From contig CANRMI010000009.1 of NCBI GenBank assembly GCA_947631685.1, positions 41,462 to 105,461 on the forward strand: a stretch of 64,000 bases of DNA, in the 5' to 3' direction. The DNA is from an uncultured Lachnospiraceae bacterium (GTDB taxonomy: Bacteria; Bacillota; Clostridia; Lachnospirales; Lachnospiraceae). Numbering within the stretch: position 1 is the first letter of the stretch; each line of letters starts with the position of its first letter. Below are positions 29,570 through 39,537 of this stretch, in pieces. The position numbers were made by a program, and so were the translations under genes. The notes beneath the pieces were generated by a model. It saw only the letters and a program-made list of their open reading frames with translations, did not search any database and was not told the origin of the DNA.

Positions 29570-30976
29570 CTATAAGCTTAAGAGCTCTCCGCCCAGATCA
29601 ACCACGTCTTCCTTTTCATGCGTGGCCGCTATCAACAGCCTTTCTTTTCTGTAGCGTAAAACAACCTCCACGGCCCGCTTCCTGTTGTCAGCGTCCAGCC
29701 CGCCAAAAGGCTCGTCCAAAAGCAGCAGCCCGCTTTCCGCCGCCAGGGCTCTGGCAATACAGACTCTTCTGCGCATACCGCCGCTCAGAAGCTTTACCGG
29801 ACGTTCCAGGTCCTCTCCGGGCAGAAGCTGCCGCAGGATTTCCTCTGCTTTCCGGGTGTCGCCGCAGACCAGCTCCACATTTCGCAAAGAGGCGGCCTCC
29901 TCCACCAGTCTGTCCTCCTGAAATACCATGGAAACGGAAAGACTTCCTTCCTGCAGGGGAACGTTTCCGCCGTCCTTTTCCTGACAGATGATCCGCCCTT
30001 TGTCGGCTTTTATCAGTCCGGCCAGGATCCTGAGCAGTGTGGTTTTTCCGGCACCGGAGGGTGCCATGAGGCAGTAGCTCCTGTCTTTATCCAGCTCCAT
30101 ATTCACGTCGTTTAAGACTGTCCTTTGCTCCTCGTCCCCGTAGCTTTTGAAGATATTTTCCAGTTTCAGGGATAAAGGGCAGGCAGCCGCCTTCCCGGCC
30201 GGTGCCGCGGGATAGGGCATCCAGGCACAAAAACGCCCGAAGCAGAACAACACTGCCCGCTCCAGGCAAAAGCTCAATAGAATGACCACAAACGTCCAGG
30301 CAAATACTCCCGCCGTATCCAGATAGATCTTGGAAAGGTATAACTCTCCTCCGATAGACAGACCGGGCAGTCCTATGATCTCCGCCGCCACGCCCGCCTT
30401 GACGCTCATGCCAACCGCCGTCTTTAAGGCTCCCTCCAAAAAGGGCTTAAGCGCCGGAAGGTATAGATAGAAAAAGCGCGACTTGGCAGGCAGCCTGAAT
30501 ACAGCGGCCATCTCCAAAAGTCCGGCATCCGTATTTGCCAGACCTTCCCGCACATTGACATAGATAATGGGCAGCGCCATCAAAAAGCTGATCGCCGCGG
30601 AGAGCTTCCCCGATCCCCACCAGATCAGGAGGATGACCGCAAAAGACGCCACCGGAACCGCCTTGGCAAGGAGCATGATGGGGGAGAGCACCTCTCCCGC
30701 AAGAGGGTGTCTGTAACTGACAGCTCCCAGCAGGGAACCCAATGCCAGCGCCGCCAAAAAGCCCGCGGAGAGCTTGAGCAGAGTCATGCCTATGGTCTGC
30801 CAGAAAGTGAGGGAAGCAGCCTCCCGCGCCAGTGCCAACAGGGTTTCCCAGGGGCCGGCAGCCAGCAGGGGATTGCCCACCGCCCATGCGGCAAGCTGCC
30901 ATACGCAGAGCCAGAACAGCAGGATACAAGCTTTCTTTATGTGGTTTTTGGGCTTCCCCCGTTCTCTCTTCCCCAT
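29570..30976 (-). CDS. ABC transporter with permease and ATPase fused in one polypeptide (NitT/TauT/SsuBC-like)
   Basis: 468 aa; N-terminal permease TIGMTLLKLSAGFLAALALGSLLGAVSY..EMAAVFRLPAKSRFFYLYLPALKPFLEGALKTAVGMSVKAGVAAEIIGLPG; C-terminal ATPase APSGAGKTTLLRILAGL, LSGGMRRRVCIARALA, LLLLDEPFGGLD. Confidence 0.9.
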   Translation of the reverse strand: MGKRERGKPKNHIKKACILLFWLCVWQLAAWAVGNPLLAAGPWETLLALAREAASLTFWQTIGMTLLKLSAGFLAALALGSLLGAVSYRHPLAGEVLSPIMLLAKAVPVASFAVILLIWWGSGKLSAAISFLMALPIIYVNVREGLANTDAGLLEMAAVFRLPAKSRFFYLYLPALKPFLEGALKTAVGMSVKAGVAAEIIGLPGLSIGGELYLSKIYLDTAGVFAWTFVVILLSFCLERAVLFCFGRFCAWMPYPAAPAGKAAACPLSLKLENIFKSYGDEEQRTVLNDVNMELDKDRSYCLMAPSGAGKTTLLRILAGLIKADKGRIICQEKDGGNVPLQEGSLSVSMVFQEDRLVEEAASLRNVELVCGDTRKAEEILRQLLPGEDLERPVKLLSGGMRRRVCIARALAAESGLLLLDEPFGGLDADNRKRAVEVVLRYRKERLLIAATHEKEDVVDLGGELLSL

Positions 30977-30995
30977 ACCTTTTCCCGCCGGTTTT

Positions 30996-32003
30996 TTAGT
31001 TTATATCCGTTACGTAAAAATCATCTCCCGGCAGCGCACCGCCTACGGATTCCGGATTCAGATCGTAGAGCGCTTCCAAATAGCCGGACAGGGCCTGCTT
31101 CATCTCCTCGCCCGTCATACAAGTGATATTGCAATAGGGCAGTGCCTGCTTTGCCACACCTTCCTTGGCAATGATTTCCGCTTGTACGCACAGTGCCGCC
31201 GTTTCGTCGGGATTGGTTCGCGTATATTCCGTACTTTCTTTATGCTCTTCTACAAACAGCTCTACCGCCTGGGGATTTTCTTCCAGAAATTCTTTTCTCA
31301 CTACCGTAACGCCGGTCACTAAACGGCTGCCGCCTTCCCCCTGCACTCTTTCCCACTCTTCCGTCAGGGAAATGCGGATAGCCAGCGCTTCATTCTGGGC
31401 GCAGGCCACCGTTACGAAAGGCTGAGGCAAAAGCGCGATACCGGACGGATCCTCCGCTAAGAGCGCGGCAACCTCCGTGGGCTCCGAGCGGTACTCCAGG
31501 GTCACTTCATCCGTACCGATACCGTTTGCGCTCAAAAGATACTGCAGCGCGTAGTCCGGCGTGGTCCCCTTTCCCGTCAGATAGATCGTTTTTCCTTTCA
31601 GGTCCTCAAAGCCGGTGATCTCCTCATCTCCGGATACAATATAAAGCACGCCCAGCGTATTGATGTCCACTACGCAGATACCGCCCTGTGTCTTGTTGTA
31701 AAGCACCGCCGCCACATTGGCCGGCACCAGCGCCACGTCCAATTCCCCCTGCACTAACAGAGGAGTCAGTTCATCCGCTCCCACTGCCATGGTCACGGTA
31801 TATGTATTCTGGGTTTCCTGATCTTCTGCCTTTTCCATCAGTCTGAGCAGGCCGATGGTGGTGGGGCCCTTTAGGGCTCCTATCTTTATTTCCGCTCCGG
31901 AGCTGTTTCCACAGCCTCCAAGCAGAAAAATTCCTGCTAACAACAGGCACAGCATTTTTACCTTGGTTCCCATTTTCATGGTTTTCTCCTCCTTGCATCT
32001 CAA
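30996..32003 (-). CDS. ABC transporter substrate-binding lipoprotein (NMT1/SsuA-like)
   Basis: 335 aa; lipobox LAGIFLLGGCGNSS; IGALKGPTTIGLLRLMEKAE..GADELTPLLVQGELDVALVPANVAAVLYNKTQGGICVVDINTLGVLYIV. Confidence 0.9.
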   Translation of the reverse strand: MRCKEEKTMKMGTKVKMLCLLLAGIFLLGGCGNSSGAEIKIGALKGPTTIGLLRLMEKAEDQETQNTYTVTMAVGADELTPLLVQGELDVALVPANVAAVLYNKTQGGICVVDINTLGVLYIVSGDEEITGFEDLKGKTIYLTGKGTTPDYALQYLLSANGIGTDEVTLEYRSEPTEVAALLAEDPSGIALLPQPFVTVACAQNEALAIRISLTEEWERVQGEGGSRLVTGVTVVRKEFLEENPQAVELFVEEHKESTEYTRTNPDETAALCVQAEIIAKEGVAKQALPYCNITCMTGEEMKQALSGYLEALYDLNPESVGGALPGDDFYVTDIN

Positions 32004-32190
32004 ATTTTTCTCTGTTATTTTATCACAACTGTTTCAAAGTTTCCATACGTTCTCACTGCGCAGGAAAATTTTTCAATTCCGGTGTATAAAACCGTTTCAT
32101 ATGTCAATACTAACAGTAACCGAAGACAGAACCCCCTCTTTCTTCGGTCGTATTTACCAAAGATAAATGAATACTTATCCTCTCCTAAAT

Positions 32191-32221
32191 AAAGTTCCCG
32201 ACTCACCGAGCCGGGAACTTT
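32191..32221 (-). terminator. Intrinsic terminator downstream of the YkgJ-family gene
   Basis: AAAGTTCCCG/CGGGAACTTT 10-bp stem flanked by A/T tracts. Confidence 0.7.
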
Positions 32222-32232
32222 TATTTTGATCT

Positions 32233-32742
32233 TCAGTCCGCTGCCGGTCTGCTCATGAGGATTGGAAATCCCTCTTTGTAATCCTTTACCACAAAAGGAT
32301 GCTGCAGGGCATAGCGATAGATCTCCTCCCCCAGTCCCTCTTCCACCAGCTTTTTTAACGCCTCAGAAGGCGTTTTTCCCATTTCGGGGCAGGTGGGCGT
32401 GAGCGCGATCACCAGCTCTTTATTTTCCTTTTTCATGATCCGCAGCGGCCATATCTTACAGTCAAAGGGCTTCTCCTTAACATCCAGCACACATCCCTTT
32501 TCTCCATCCAAGAAATAGCAGGGAACCTCTTCTTCGGGATCTGCAGTCAGATACCTGTCGGAAAGCTTCATCCGTCCGTATTCTCCCCCGCTTTTTTCCC
32601 GCGTAAAACCATAGCCCGCGGCCTCCCATTTTTTCACGGTGTCCATGGGAAACAAAGGTGTCTCCCACAGGCTCTGCCTGCGGAAAGCGCAGCAGAACCT
32701 GCATTTCGCGCAGGCCTCTTTGGACAATACCGAAGACAACAT
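32233..32742 (-). CDS. YkgJ family cysteine cluster protein
   Basis: MLSSVLSKEACAKCRFCCAFRRQSLWETPLFP...CYFLDGEKGCVLDVKEKPFDCKIWPLRIM; start overlaps the end of the upstream gene. Confidence 0.85.
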   Translation of the reverse strand: MLSSVLSKEACAKCRFCCAFRRQSLWETPLFPMDTVKKWEAAGYGFTREKSGGEYGRMKLSDRYLTADPEEEVPCYFLDGEKGCVLDVKEKPFDCKIWPLRIMKKENKELVIALTPTCPEMGKTPSEALKKLVEEGLGEEIYRYALQHPFVVKDYKEGFPILMSRPAAD

Positions 32743-33638
32743 TATACCAGACTCCTTGCACTGTATTTTTCGATCAAAAGCTGAGGATGGTAGGACAGCT
32801 TGGCTTTCCGCAGTCCGTCTATGCCGATGTCCTCTTCCCTGTTGATCCACTGATAACCGGTAAGGCGTTTCGCGTACATCTGATTTATGGCGCTGTAACC
32901 GCCGCTTACCGCATATTCGTCGTTGACCTTTTCATAGTGAATATCACAGACGTCCTTATTAATCCGGGAAGAGATTGTCATGCCCGCCGGCCTGCCCTCC
33001 ACATAGAGCACAGCCCCTTCAAACCCCAGCTCCTCCAGATTCTGCAGAGCTTCTCCAATGGCGTTTCTCTCCGCCATCTGCGAGTAATTGGCATTTTCCT
33101 GGTGAGCATGGTGCCACCTTTCCTCTACCGTCCACGCGTCCTCTTTGTTGTCTCTGGTAATGGGCCGCAGCTCAATGCTTTCGTAGGTACGGTTAAACCG
33201 CAGTACGTGGTTCTTTTTCTTGTGGTAATTCCTGCCCGCGAGCTCGGCCAGATCCTGAGAGCGATATACGTAATCCGTATCGTTCGCGTTCGAGGAAAAC
33301 AGAAACCGTCCCGGATAGAGCTCTTCCAGCGATTCTTTCTGCTCCTTTGTCAAAAGGGTAAAGCACAGGGCTTCTTTCTCTGCCGCCGCATATTCCTCTA
33401 TCGACTCAAGAGCCTCTCTTACATTCCCTTCCCCCACCGGAAAGGTATAACCCGTCCGCCACAGACCGTGGTACCGGCGGATCAGGAAATTTTTGTATCG
33501 GCAGATCTTCGTATCATATTTATTCCGTAACAGGTAGATATTTCCAAATGCCAGATCGCTGCCCCGCCCGTCGGTTAAGGAAACCAGTTCCTCCACCCAG
33601 CCGCAGTCCTCGATTCTTGGCGGCACAAATTCCAACAT
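32742..33638 (-). CDS. DUF2156 domain-containing protein (GNAT-fold, LPG synthase C-terminal-like)
   Basis: 298 aa; FGNIYLLRNKYDTKICRYKNFLIRRYHG, YHKKKNHVLRFNRTYE, INREEDIGIDGLRKAKLSYHPQLLIEKY. Confidence 0.85.
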   Translation of the reverse strand: MLEFVPPRIEDCGWVEELVSLTDGRGSDLAFGNIYLLRNKYDTKICRYKNFLIRRYHGLWRTGYTFPVGEGNVREALESIEEYAAAEKEALCFTLLTKEQKESLEELYPGRFLFSSNANDTDYVYRSQDLAELAGRNYHKKKNHVLRFNRTYESIELRPITRDNKEDAWTVEERWHHAHQENANYSQMAERNAIGEALQNLEELGFEGAVLYVEGRPAGMTISSRINKDVCDIHYEKVNDEYAVSGGYSAINQMYAKRLTGYQWINREEDIGIDGLRKAKLSYHPQLLIEKYSARSLV

Positions 33639-33675
33639 CCTACTTCCTCTTCATATACTATTTATATCCAAAATC

Positions 33676-34551
33676 TTACCAGCAGAGTACCTCGTTTCCC
33701 TCCTCGGTCACCAGTACCATGATCTCCCACTGGGCGGAAGGAAGTCCGTCTTCGGTATAAACCTCCCAGCCGTTTTTATCGTCAATATAAATATCCGCCT
33801 TTCCCATATTGATCATGGGCTCAATCGTAAATATCATGCCGGGAACCATCAGCATCTCTTCTCCCCTGCGGGTATTGTAGCTCACCCAGGGTTCCTCGTG
33901 AAAAGCCAGACCTATCCCGTGGCCGCCGATCTCCCGCACCACCGTATAGCCGTTGGCAAAGGCATGATCGTGTACTGCCTGCCCCATATCTCCCAAAAAG
34001 CCCCAGGGCTTTACTTCCTGCAGGCCCAGCTCCACACACTCCTTTGTCACCCGCACCAGCTTTTCTTTTTCCGGGCTGATCTGCCCGATACAGAACATGC
34101 GGGAAGAGTCCGAAAAATAGCCGTTCAGGACAGTGGAGCAGTCCACATTGACAATGTCTCCCGGCTTTAAGATCAAGTCCTCGGAAGGAAAGCCGTGGCA
34201 GACCTGCTCGTTTACGGAGGTGCAGACGCTGTAAGGGTATCCCTCATAGTGCAGCGGCGCCGGTATGCCCCCCATGTCCGTGGTCATTTCATAGACGATC
34301 TTATCGATTTCGGCCGTACGCATTCCTTCCCGTATATGCGCCTCAATATAATCCAGGACCGCAATATTGATCTTACTGCTCTCCCTGATTCCCGCGATCT
34401 GCTCCGGTGTCTTTAAAAGCTCCCTGTCCGGCACAATGTGACCCGCTCTGGCAAAGCTCAGTATCCTTTCGTCCAATGCCTGATGGCAGACCTTGTACTT
34501 TCTGCCGCTCCCGCACCAGCAGGGATCGTTTCTTCCCAGCTTTTCCGTCAT
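33676..34551 (-). CDS. map: Type I methionyl aminopeptidase with N-terminal SEC-C metal-binding motif
   Basis: 291 aa; MTEKLGRNDPCWCGSGRKYKVCH (SEC-C) then PEQIAGIRESSKINIAVLDYIE...INEQVCHGFP-like and GHGIGLAFHEEPWV. Confidence 0.94.
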   Translation of the reverse strand: MTEKLGRNDPCWCGSGRKYKVCHQALDERILSFARAGHIVPDRELLKTPEQIAGIRESSKINIAVLDYIEAHIREGMRTAEIDKIVYEMTTDMGGIPAPLHYEGYPYSVCTSVNEQVCHGFPSEDLILKPGDIVNVDCSTVLNGYFSDSSRMFCIGQISPEKEKLVRVTKECVELGLQEVKPWGFLGDMGQAVHDHAFANGYTVVREIGGHGIGLAFHEEPWVSYNTRRGEEMLMVPGMIFTIEPMINMGKADIYIDDKNGWEVYTEDGLPSAQWEIMVLVTEEGNEVLCW

Positions 34552-34732
34552 AAAGATTCCTTCTTTCCTGTCCGCTGCATTGCTTACGGCAGTGCCGCGG
34601 ACAGTGTTATTATATAACCATGTTTCGTATTATGCAAATAAAATATCTATAAAAGATAAGCCTGAAAGATTGCCCGCCGCGCCTGTTTGTAGTAAGATAA
34701 AAAGGAATGTTGCGCGCGGAAAGGAGACTCCC

Positions 34733-35656
34733 ATGACAGCCAACCTGGAATACTACAAGGTATTTTATTATGTTGCCAAAACCGGCTCCCTGACACGGGC
34801 CGCGGAAATATTGTCTATTTCCCAGCCGGCGGTGAGCCAGTCCATGCGGCTTTTGGAAGAACAGGTGGGCGCCAGACTCTTTTCCCGCGTTTCCAGAGGG
34901 ATAAAACTGACGGCGGAGGGGGAGCTGCTCTATTCCTACACGGCAGGCGGCTACGAGCAGTTAGAGGCCGGAGAACAGAAGTTAAAGCAGATGCTGAACC
35001 TGGAGTTGGGAGAAGTCCACATCGGTGCCAGCGACATGACACTGCAGTTTTATCTGCTGCCCTATCTGGAGCGTTTTCACGAGCTCTACCCTTCCATCAA
35101 GGTGGTCGTTACCAACGCCCCCACTCCCAAAACCTTACAGAACCTGCGGGGCGGGCAGATCGACTTCGGTATCGTTTCCACTCCCTTTGCGGAAGAGGAG
35201 GGCATATCCGCCATGCCGGTACGAACCATACAGGACACTTTTATCTGCGGCCGGCGCTTTACCGCCTACAAGAATAAAACCCTGGATTTTTCCGAGTTAA
35301 ACCGGCTTCCCATCATCTGCCTGGAAAAAAACACCAGCAGCCGCAGCTATATGGACGATTTTCTTGCCGTAAACGGCGTGGTCCTGCAGCCGGAATTTGA
35401 ACTGGCCACCAGCGACATGGTAGTGCAGTTTGTGCTCCGCAATCTGGGCGTGGGCTGCGTGGTGCGGGATTTTGCCCTGCCCCATCTGCAGTCCGGAAAG
35501 CTGTTTGAACTGCGTTTTAACAAAATGATACCTCCCAGGGAATTTTGCGTGGTAACCGCCGCAAAAGGGCCTTTCAGCGCCGCAGCAGCCAAACTGCTGG
35601 ATGTGATCCGGAAGGGCTTTTCCCCGGAAGAGGAGAAAGGAAAGGATATTTTATGA
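34733..35656 (+). CDS. LysR family transcriptional regulator
   Basis: MTANLEYYKVFYYVAKTGSLTRAAEILSISQPAVSQSMRLLEEQVGARLFSRVSRGIKLTAEGELL. Confidence 0.95.
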   Translation: MTANLEYYKVFYYVAKTGSLTRAAEILSISQPAVSQSMRLLEEQVGARLFSRVSRGIKLTAEGELLYSYTAGGYEQLEAGEQKLKQMLNLELGEVHIGASDMTLQFYLLPYLERFHELYPSIKVVVTNAPTPKTLQNLRGGQIDFGIVSTPFAEEEGISAMPVRTIQDTFICGRRFTAYKNKTLDFSELNRLPIICLEKNTSSRSYMDDFLAVNGVVLQPEFELATSDMVVQFVLRNLGVGCVVRDFALPHLQSGKLFELRFNKMIPPREFCVVTAAKGPFSAAAAKLLDVIRKGFSPEEEKGKDIL

Positions 35657-36276
35657 TAAAGACCGTGATCTTTGATATTGGAAACGTGCTGACCAGATTT
35701 TGCTGGGACGAGTATTTCGCGGATTTTCACTATGACAGGGAAACCCTGAAAAGGCTGGCTGCCGCCACTGTTTTAAGCGAGGACTGGAAGCAGTACGATC
35801 TGGGCAATCTAAGCGACGAAGAGGTCCTTTCACTCTTTATTGAAAACGATCCCACCATTGAACAGGAGCTGCGTGCCTCCCTGCTCTGCGTGAAGGGCAT
35901 TTTAAAAAAATGCGACTATGCCATTCCCTGGATCAAAGAGCTGAAAGGCAGGGGGCTGCAGGTGCTCTATCTGTCCAATTTTTCCAAAAAGGTATTGAAC
36001 GACTGCATGGATGCCATGGATTTTCTGCCCTACACGGACGGCGGTATCTTTTCTTTCAGGGTGCATCAGGCCAAGCCCGACGCCGCTATTTACCGCACCC
36101 TGCTGCAGACCTATTCTCTTTTGGCCGACGAATGCATATTCCTAGACGATACTCCGGAAAATATCAAAGCCGCGGAAGCTTTGGGCTTCCACGGCATTGT
36201 CTTTCAGGATGTCAAACAGGCGCAGGACGAACTGGCCCGTTATTTATCGGATGTTTCCTCCACACCGGAATCCTGA
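35653..36276 (+). CDS. HAD family hydrolase (phosphatase-like)
   Basis: MIKTVIFDIGNVLTRFCWDEYF...VLYLSNFSKKVL...CIFLDDTPENIKAAEALGFHGIVFQD; ATGA overlap with the LysR gene. Confidence 0.93.
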   Translation: MIKTVIFDIGNVLTRFCWDEYFADFHYDRETLKRLAAATVLSEDWKQYDLGNLSDEEVLSLFIENDPTIEQELRASLLCVKGILKKCDYAIPWIKELKGRGLQVLYLSNFSKKVLNDCMDAMDFLPYTDGGIFSFRVHQAKPDAAIYRTLLQTYSLLADECIFLDDTPENIKAAEALGFHGIVFQDVKQAQDELARYLSDVSSTPES

Positions 36277-36530
36277 GGGTTTCGATCCTCCGCATCCTCC
36301 ATCAGGTGCAGGTCCGCAATGGTGTCCTTTCCCGCAAGCTGCCCGTAGATCCAGATAAAAAGCCAGGCAATCAGGGGAACCGTCACCGTACCTATCAGGC
36401 AGATCCGGAAAATGGTGCCCGCAGCGGTGGTATCCAGAGCCGCCGCCAGCAGAGCCGCCAGATACATGCCCGCCAGCAGAACCGCGGCCGTCAGAGCCGC
36501 TATCCGTTTTACTTTCCTTTTCTTTTCCAT
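36240..36530 (-). CDS. Small two-TM membrane protein
   Basis: 96 aa; AALTAAVLLAGMYLAALLAAALDTTAAGTIFRICLIGTVTVPLIAWLFIWIYGQ; downstream of purA on the same strand. Confidence 0.6.
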   Translation of the reverse strand: MEKKRKVKRIAALTAAVLLAGMYLAALLAAALDTTAAGTIFRICLIGTVTVPLIAWLFIWIYGQLAGKDTIADLHLMEDAEDRNPQDSGVEETSDK

Positions 36531-36600
36531 TTTTTATACCCCAGCGTGCTTTCGCACATCCTCTTTTCCGTATTGGAAAACCTGCTTCCTGGCTTCCTCC

Positions 36601-37899
36601 TTAGAGAGCCTGCTTTAAGGGACTGTGCCGGTAGATAATATCTTCCCGGCCGGGTCCGTTGCTCACCATGGTAATGGGGAAGCCTATCTGGCTTTCGATA
36701 AATTCCACATATTTCCGGCAGTTTTCCGGCAAATCCTCATAATTTTTAATTCCCCGGATGTCGCATTTCCAGCCAGGCAGCGCCTTCAATACCGGTTTGG
36801 CCTTCTCCAGCTTTGTGGTAACGGGGAAATCCGTAGTCACTTCCCCGTCTATCTCGTAGCCCACGCAGACAGGGATCTCATCCAGGTAGCCCAAAACGTC
36901 CAGAACCGTAAAAGCCACATCCGTAGCGCCCTGCATACGGCATCCGTATTTGGAAGCCACACAGTCAAACCACCCCATTCTCCTGGGACGTCCCGTAGTG
37001 GCGCCGTACTCTCCGCCGTCGCCGCCCCTTCTGCGCAGTTCATCGGCTTCTTCCCCAAAGATCTCCGAAACAAAGGCTCCGGCTCCCACCGCGGAAGAAT
37101 AAGCCTTGCAGACCGTCACGATCTCCTTGATCTCATAGGGGGGCAGTCCGGCTCCCACCGCGCCATAGGAAGCCAGGGTGGAAGAAGAAGTCACCATGGG
37201 ATAAATACCATGGTCCGTATCCTTTAACGTTCCCAGCTGGCCTTCCAGCAGAATGGTCTTTCCTTCTTTCAGCGCCTTGTAAAGAAAAGCGGAAACATCA
37301 CAGACATAGGGCGCTATCATATCCCGGTATTCATGCAGAGTCCGCAGAAGTTCCTCCGCGTCCAGCGGATCCTTGTGATAAAGGTGCGTCAGCAGGATAT
37401 TCTTTGTCTCCAGCACCCGGTATACCTTTTCCCGCAGTACCTCTTCGTCAAACAGTTCATTGACCTGAAAGCCTATTTTGGCGTATTTATCGGAATAAAA
37501 GGGCGCGATGCCCGATTTGGTGGAGCCAAAGGATTTCTTTCCCAGCCTCTCTTCCTCATACTGGTCAAACAGGATATGATAGGGCATGACGATCTGCGCC
37601 CTGTCGGAAACCAGCAGCTTGGGCATGGGCACGTTTCTGTCCGTAATGGACTTCAACTCCCCGATCAGAATGGGAATGTTCAACGCCACGCCGTTGCCGA
37701 TCACGCTGGTGGTATGTCCGTAAAACACGCCGGAAGGCAGTGTGTGCAGCGCAAACTTTCCATAGTTGTTTACAATGGTGTGTCCCGCGTTGGCGCCTCC
37801 CTGAAATCTGACTACAATGTCCGCGTTCTCCGCCATCATATCCGTAATCTTTCCTTTTCCCTCATCTCCCCAGTTGGCTCCCACAACCGCTTTTACCAT
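36601..37899 (-). CDS. purA: Adenylosuccinate synthase
   Basis: 432 aa; VVGANWGDEGKGKITDMMAENADIVVRFQGGANAGHTIV. Confidence 0.97.
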   Translation of the reverse strand: MVKAVVGANWGDEGKGKITDMMAENADIVVRFQGGANAGHTIVNNYGKFALHTLPSGVFYGHTTSVIGNGVALNIPILIGELKSITDRNVPMPKLLVSDRAQIVMPYHILFDQYEEERLGKKSFGSTKSGIAPFYSDKYAKIGFQVNELFDEEVLREKVYRVLETKNILLTHLYHKDPLDAEELLRTLHEYRDMIAPYVCDVSAFLYKALKEGKTILLEGQLGTLKDTDHGIYPMVTSSSTLASYGAVGAGLPPYEIKEIVTVCKAYSSAVGAGAFVSEIFGEEADELRRRGGDGGEYGATTGRPRRMGWFDCVASKYGCRMQGATDVAFTVLDVLGYLDEIPVCVGYEIDGEVTTDFPVTTKLEKAKPVLKALPGWKCDIRGIKNYEDLPENCRKYVEFIESQIGFPITMVSNGPGREDIIYRHSPLKQAL

Positions 37900-37930
37900 T
37901 TATTTCTCCTCCATTTTACATAATATCATC

Positions 37931-37975
37931 CGCCCTTTCGGGCGTTAAAAGAGGCAGGTGTAAAAACAACCTGCC
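37931..37975 (-). terminator. Two hairpins in the purB-purA intergenic region
   Basis: GGCAGGT/ACCTGCC stem then TCTTTT on the minus strand, then CGCCC-GAAA-GGGCG (GNRA-type tetraloop) just before the purA ribosome-binding site. Confidence 0.55.
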
Positions 37976-38060
37976 CCGTCTTTACTTTATGATTATATCC
38001 GAAAATATTTCATAAGTAAAATCAATATTATTTATATGTATTATAATTTTATCTTATAAT

Positions 38061-39494
38061 TTATACATTGATAACGGCCTTCACGCCCAAAAGCGCTTTG
38101 TTTTCCTCCAATATGGGTGCGATCACGTTCTTTAGGAACACTTCCGTCTGCTCCTTTGCCCGTCCGATATAGCGGGCAGGCTCCATGCTGTTTTGCAGCT
38201 CCTCCAGAGAAAGCTTGAACGCCGGATCCGCCGCTATCAGCTCTAACAGATTATTCTCTTTCCCCTCCTCCTTGACGGTCTTTCCCGCCTCCATGGAGAG
38301 TTCACGGATCCTTTCATGCAGCTCCTGCCTGTCTCCGCCGGCCTTCACCGCGTCCATCATAATGTTCTCGGTAGCCATAAAAGGCAGCTCGCTCAGCATA
38401 TGCTTTTCGATGACTTTCGGATACACTACCAGTCCGTCCGCCACGTTCAGGCACAGATCCAGGATACCGTCCACTGCCAGAAAGCCCTCCGGAATGGAAA
38501 GCCGCTTGTTGGCAGAATCGTCCAGGGTTCTCTCAAACCACTGGGTTGCGGAGGTAATGGCCGGATTGAGGGCATCGATCATCACATAGCGGCTCAAAGA
38601 AGCAATCCTTTCGCTTCTCATGGGGTTGCGCTTATAGGCCATGGCGGAAGAACCTATCTGGCTCTTTTCAAAGGGCTCCTCCACTTCCTTTAAATGCTGC
38701 AGCAGCCGGATGTCGTTGCTCATCTTATGGGCGGACGCCGCAATACCCGCCAATACGTTCATCACTCTGGTATCCACCTTCCTGGAGTAGGTCTGTCCGG
38801 ATACGGGATAGCATTCCTTAAATCCCATTTTCTGCGCGATCATGGGATCGATCTTATCGATCTTCTCCTGGTTCCCGTCAAAGAGCTCCAGAAAAGAAGC
38901 CTGCGTGCCCGTGGTGCCTTTGGAGCCCAGCAGCTTCATGGTAGAGAGCACATAATTTAAGTCCTCCAGATCCAGGGAAAACTCCTGCAGCCAGAGAGTG
39001 GCCCTCTTGCCTACGGTAGTGGGCTGGGCGGGCTGGAAATGAGTGAAAGCCAGCGTAGGCTGGGCCTTGTATTTTTCGGCAAAATCCGCCAGCGCCGCCA
39101 TGACGTTCACCAGTTTTTTCTTTACCAGCTTCAAAGCCTCCGTCATCACGATAATGTCGGTATTGTCGCCCACATAGCAGGAGGTGGCTCCCAGATGGAT
39201 AATGCCCTTGGCTTTCGGGCACTGTACGCCGTAAGCGTAGACATGGCTCATGACATCATGGCGCACTTCCTTTTCCCTGGCCTTTGCCACGTCATAGTTG
39301 ATGTCCTCCGCATGGGCCTTTAACTCCTCGATCTGCTCATCCGTAATGGGCAGCCCAAGCTCTTTTTCCGTTTCCGCCAGCGCGATCCACAGCTTTCTCC
39401 AGGTTCTGAATTTCATGTCCGGTGAAAAAATATACTGCATCTCCTTACTGGCGTAGCGCTCCGATAGAGGACTCTGATATACGTCTGTACTCAT
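38061..39494 (-). CDS. purB: Adenylosuccinate lyase
   Basis: MSTDVYQSPLSERYASKEMQYIFSPDMKFRTWRKLWIALAETEKELGL...; SSAMAYKRNPMRSERI signature. Confidence 0.97.
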   Translation of the reverse strand: MSTDVYQSPLSERYASKEMQYIFSPDMKFRTWRKLWIALAETEKELGLPITDEQIEELKAHAEDINYDVAKAREKEVRHDVMSHVYAYGVQCPKAKGIIHLGATSCYVGDNTDIIVMTEALKLVKKKLVNVMAALADFAEKYKAQPTLAFTHFQPAQPTTVGKRATLWLQEFSLDLEDLNYVLSTMKLLGSKGTTGTQASFLELFDGNQEKIDKIDPMIAQKMGFKECYPVSGQTYSRKVDTRVMNVLAGIAASAHKMSNDIRLLQHLKEVEEPFEKSQIGSSAMAYKRNPMRSERIASLSRYVMIDALNPAITSATQWFERTLDDSANKRLSIPEGFLAVDGILDLCLNVADGLVVYPKVIEKHMLSELPFMATENIMMDAVKAGGDRQELHERIRELSMEAGKTVKEEGKENNLLELIAADPAFKLSLEELQNSMEPARYIGRAKEQTEVFLKNVIAPILEENKALLGVKAVINV

Positions 39495-39537
39495 AAAATA
39501 ACCGTACCTTTCCAATTTTTATTGATCCGTTGATCGA

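Noticed and set aside
32658-33530. 290-aa plus-strand ORF
   Set aside because: Antisense to the YkgJ and DUF2156 genes; a by-product of codon bias.
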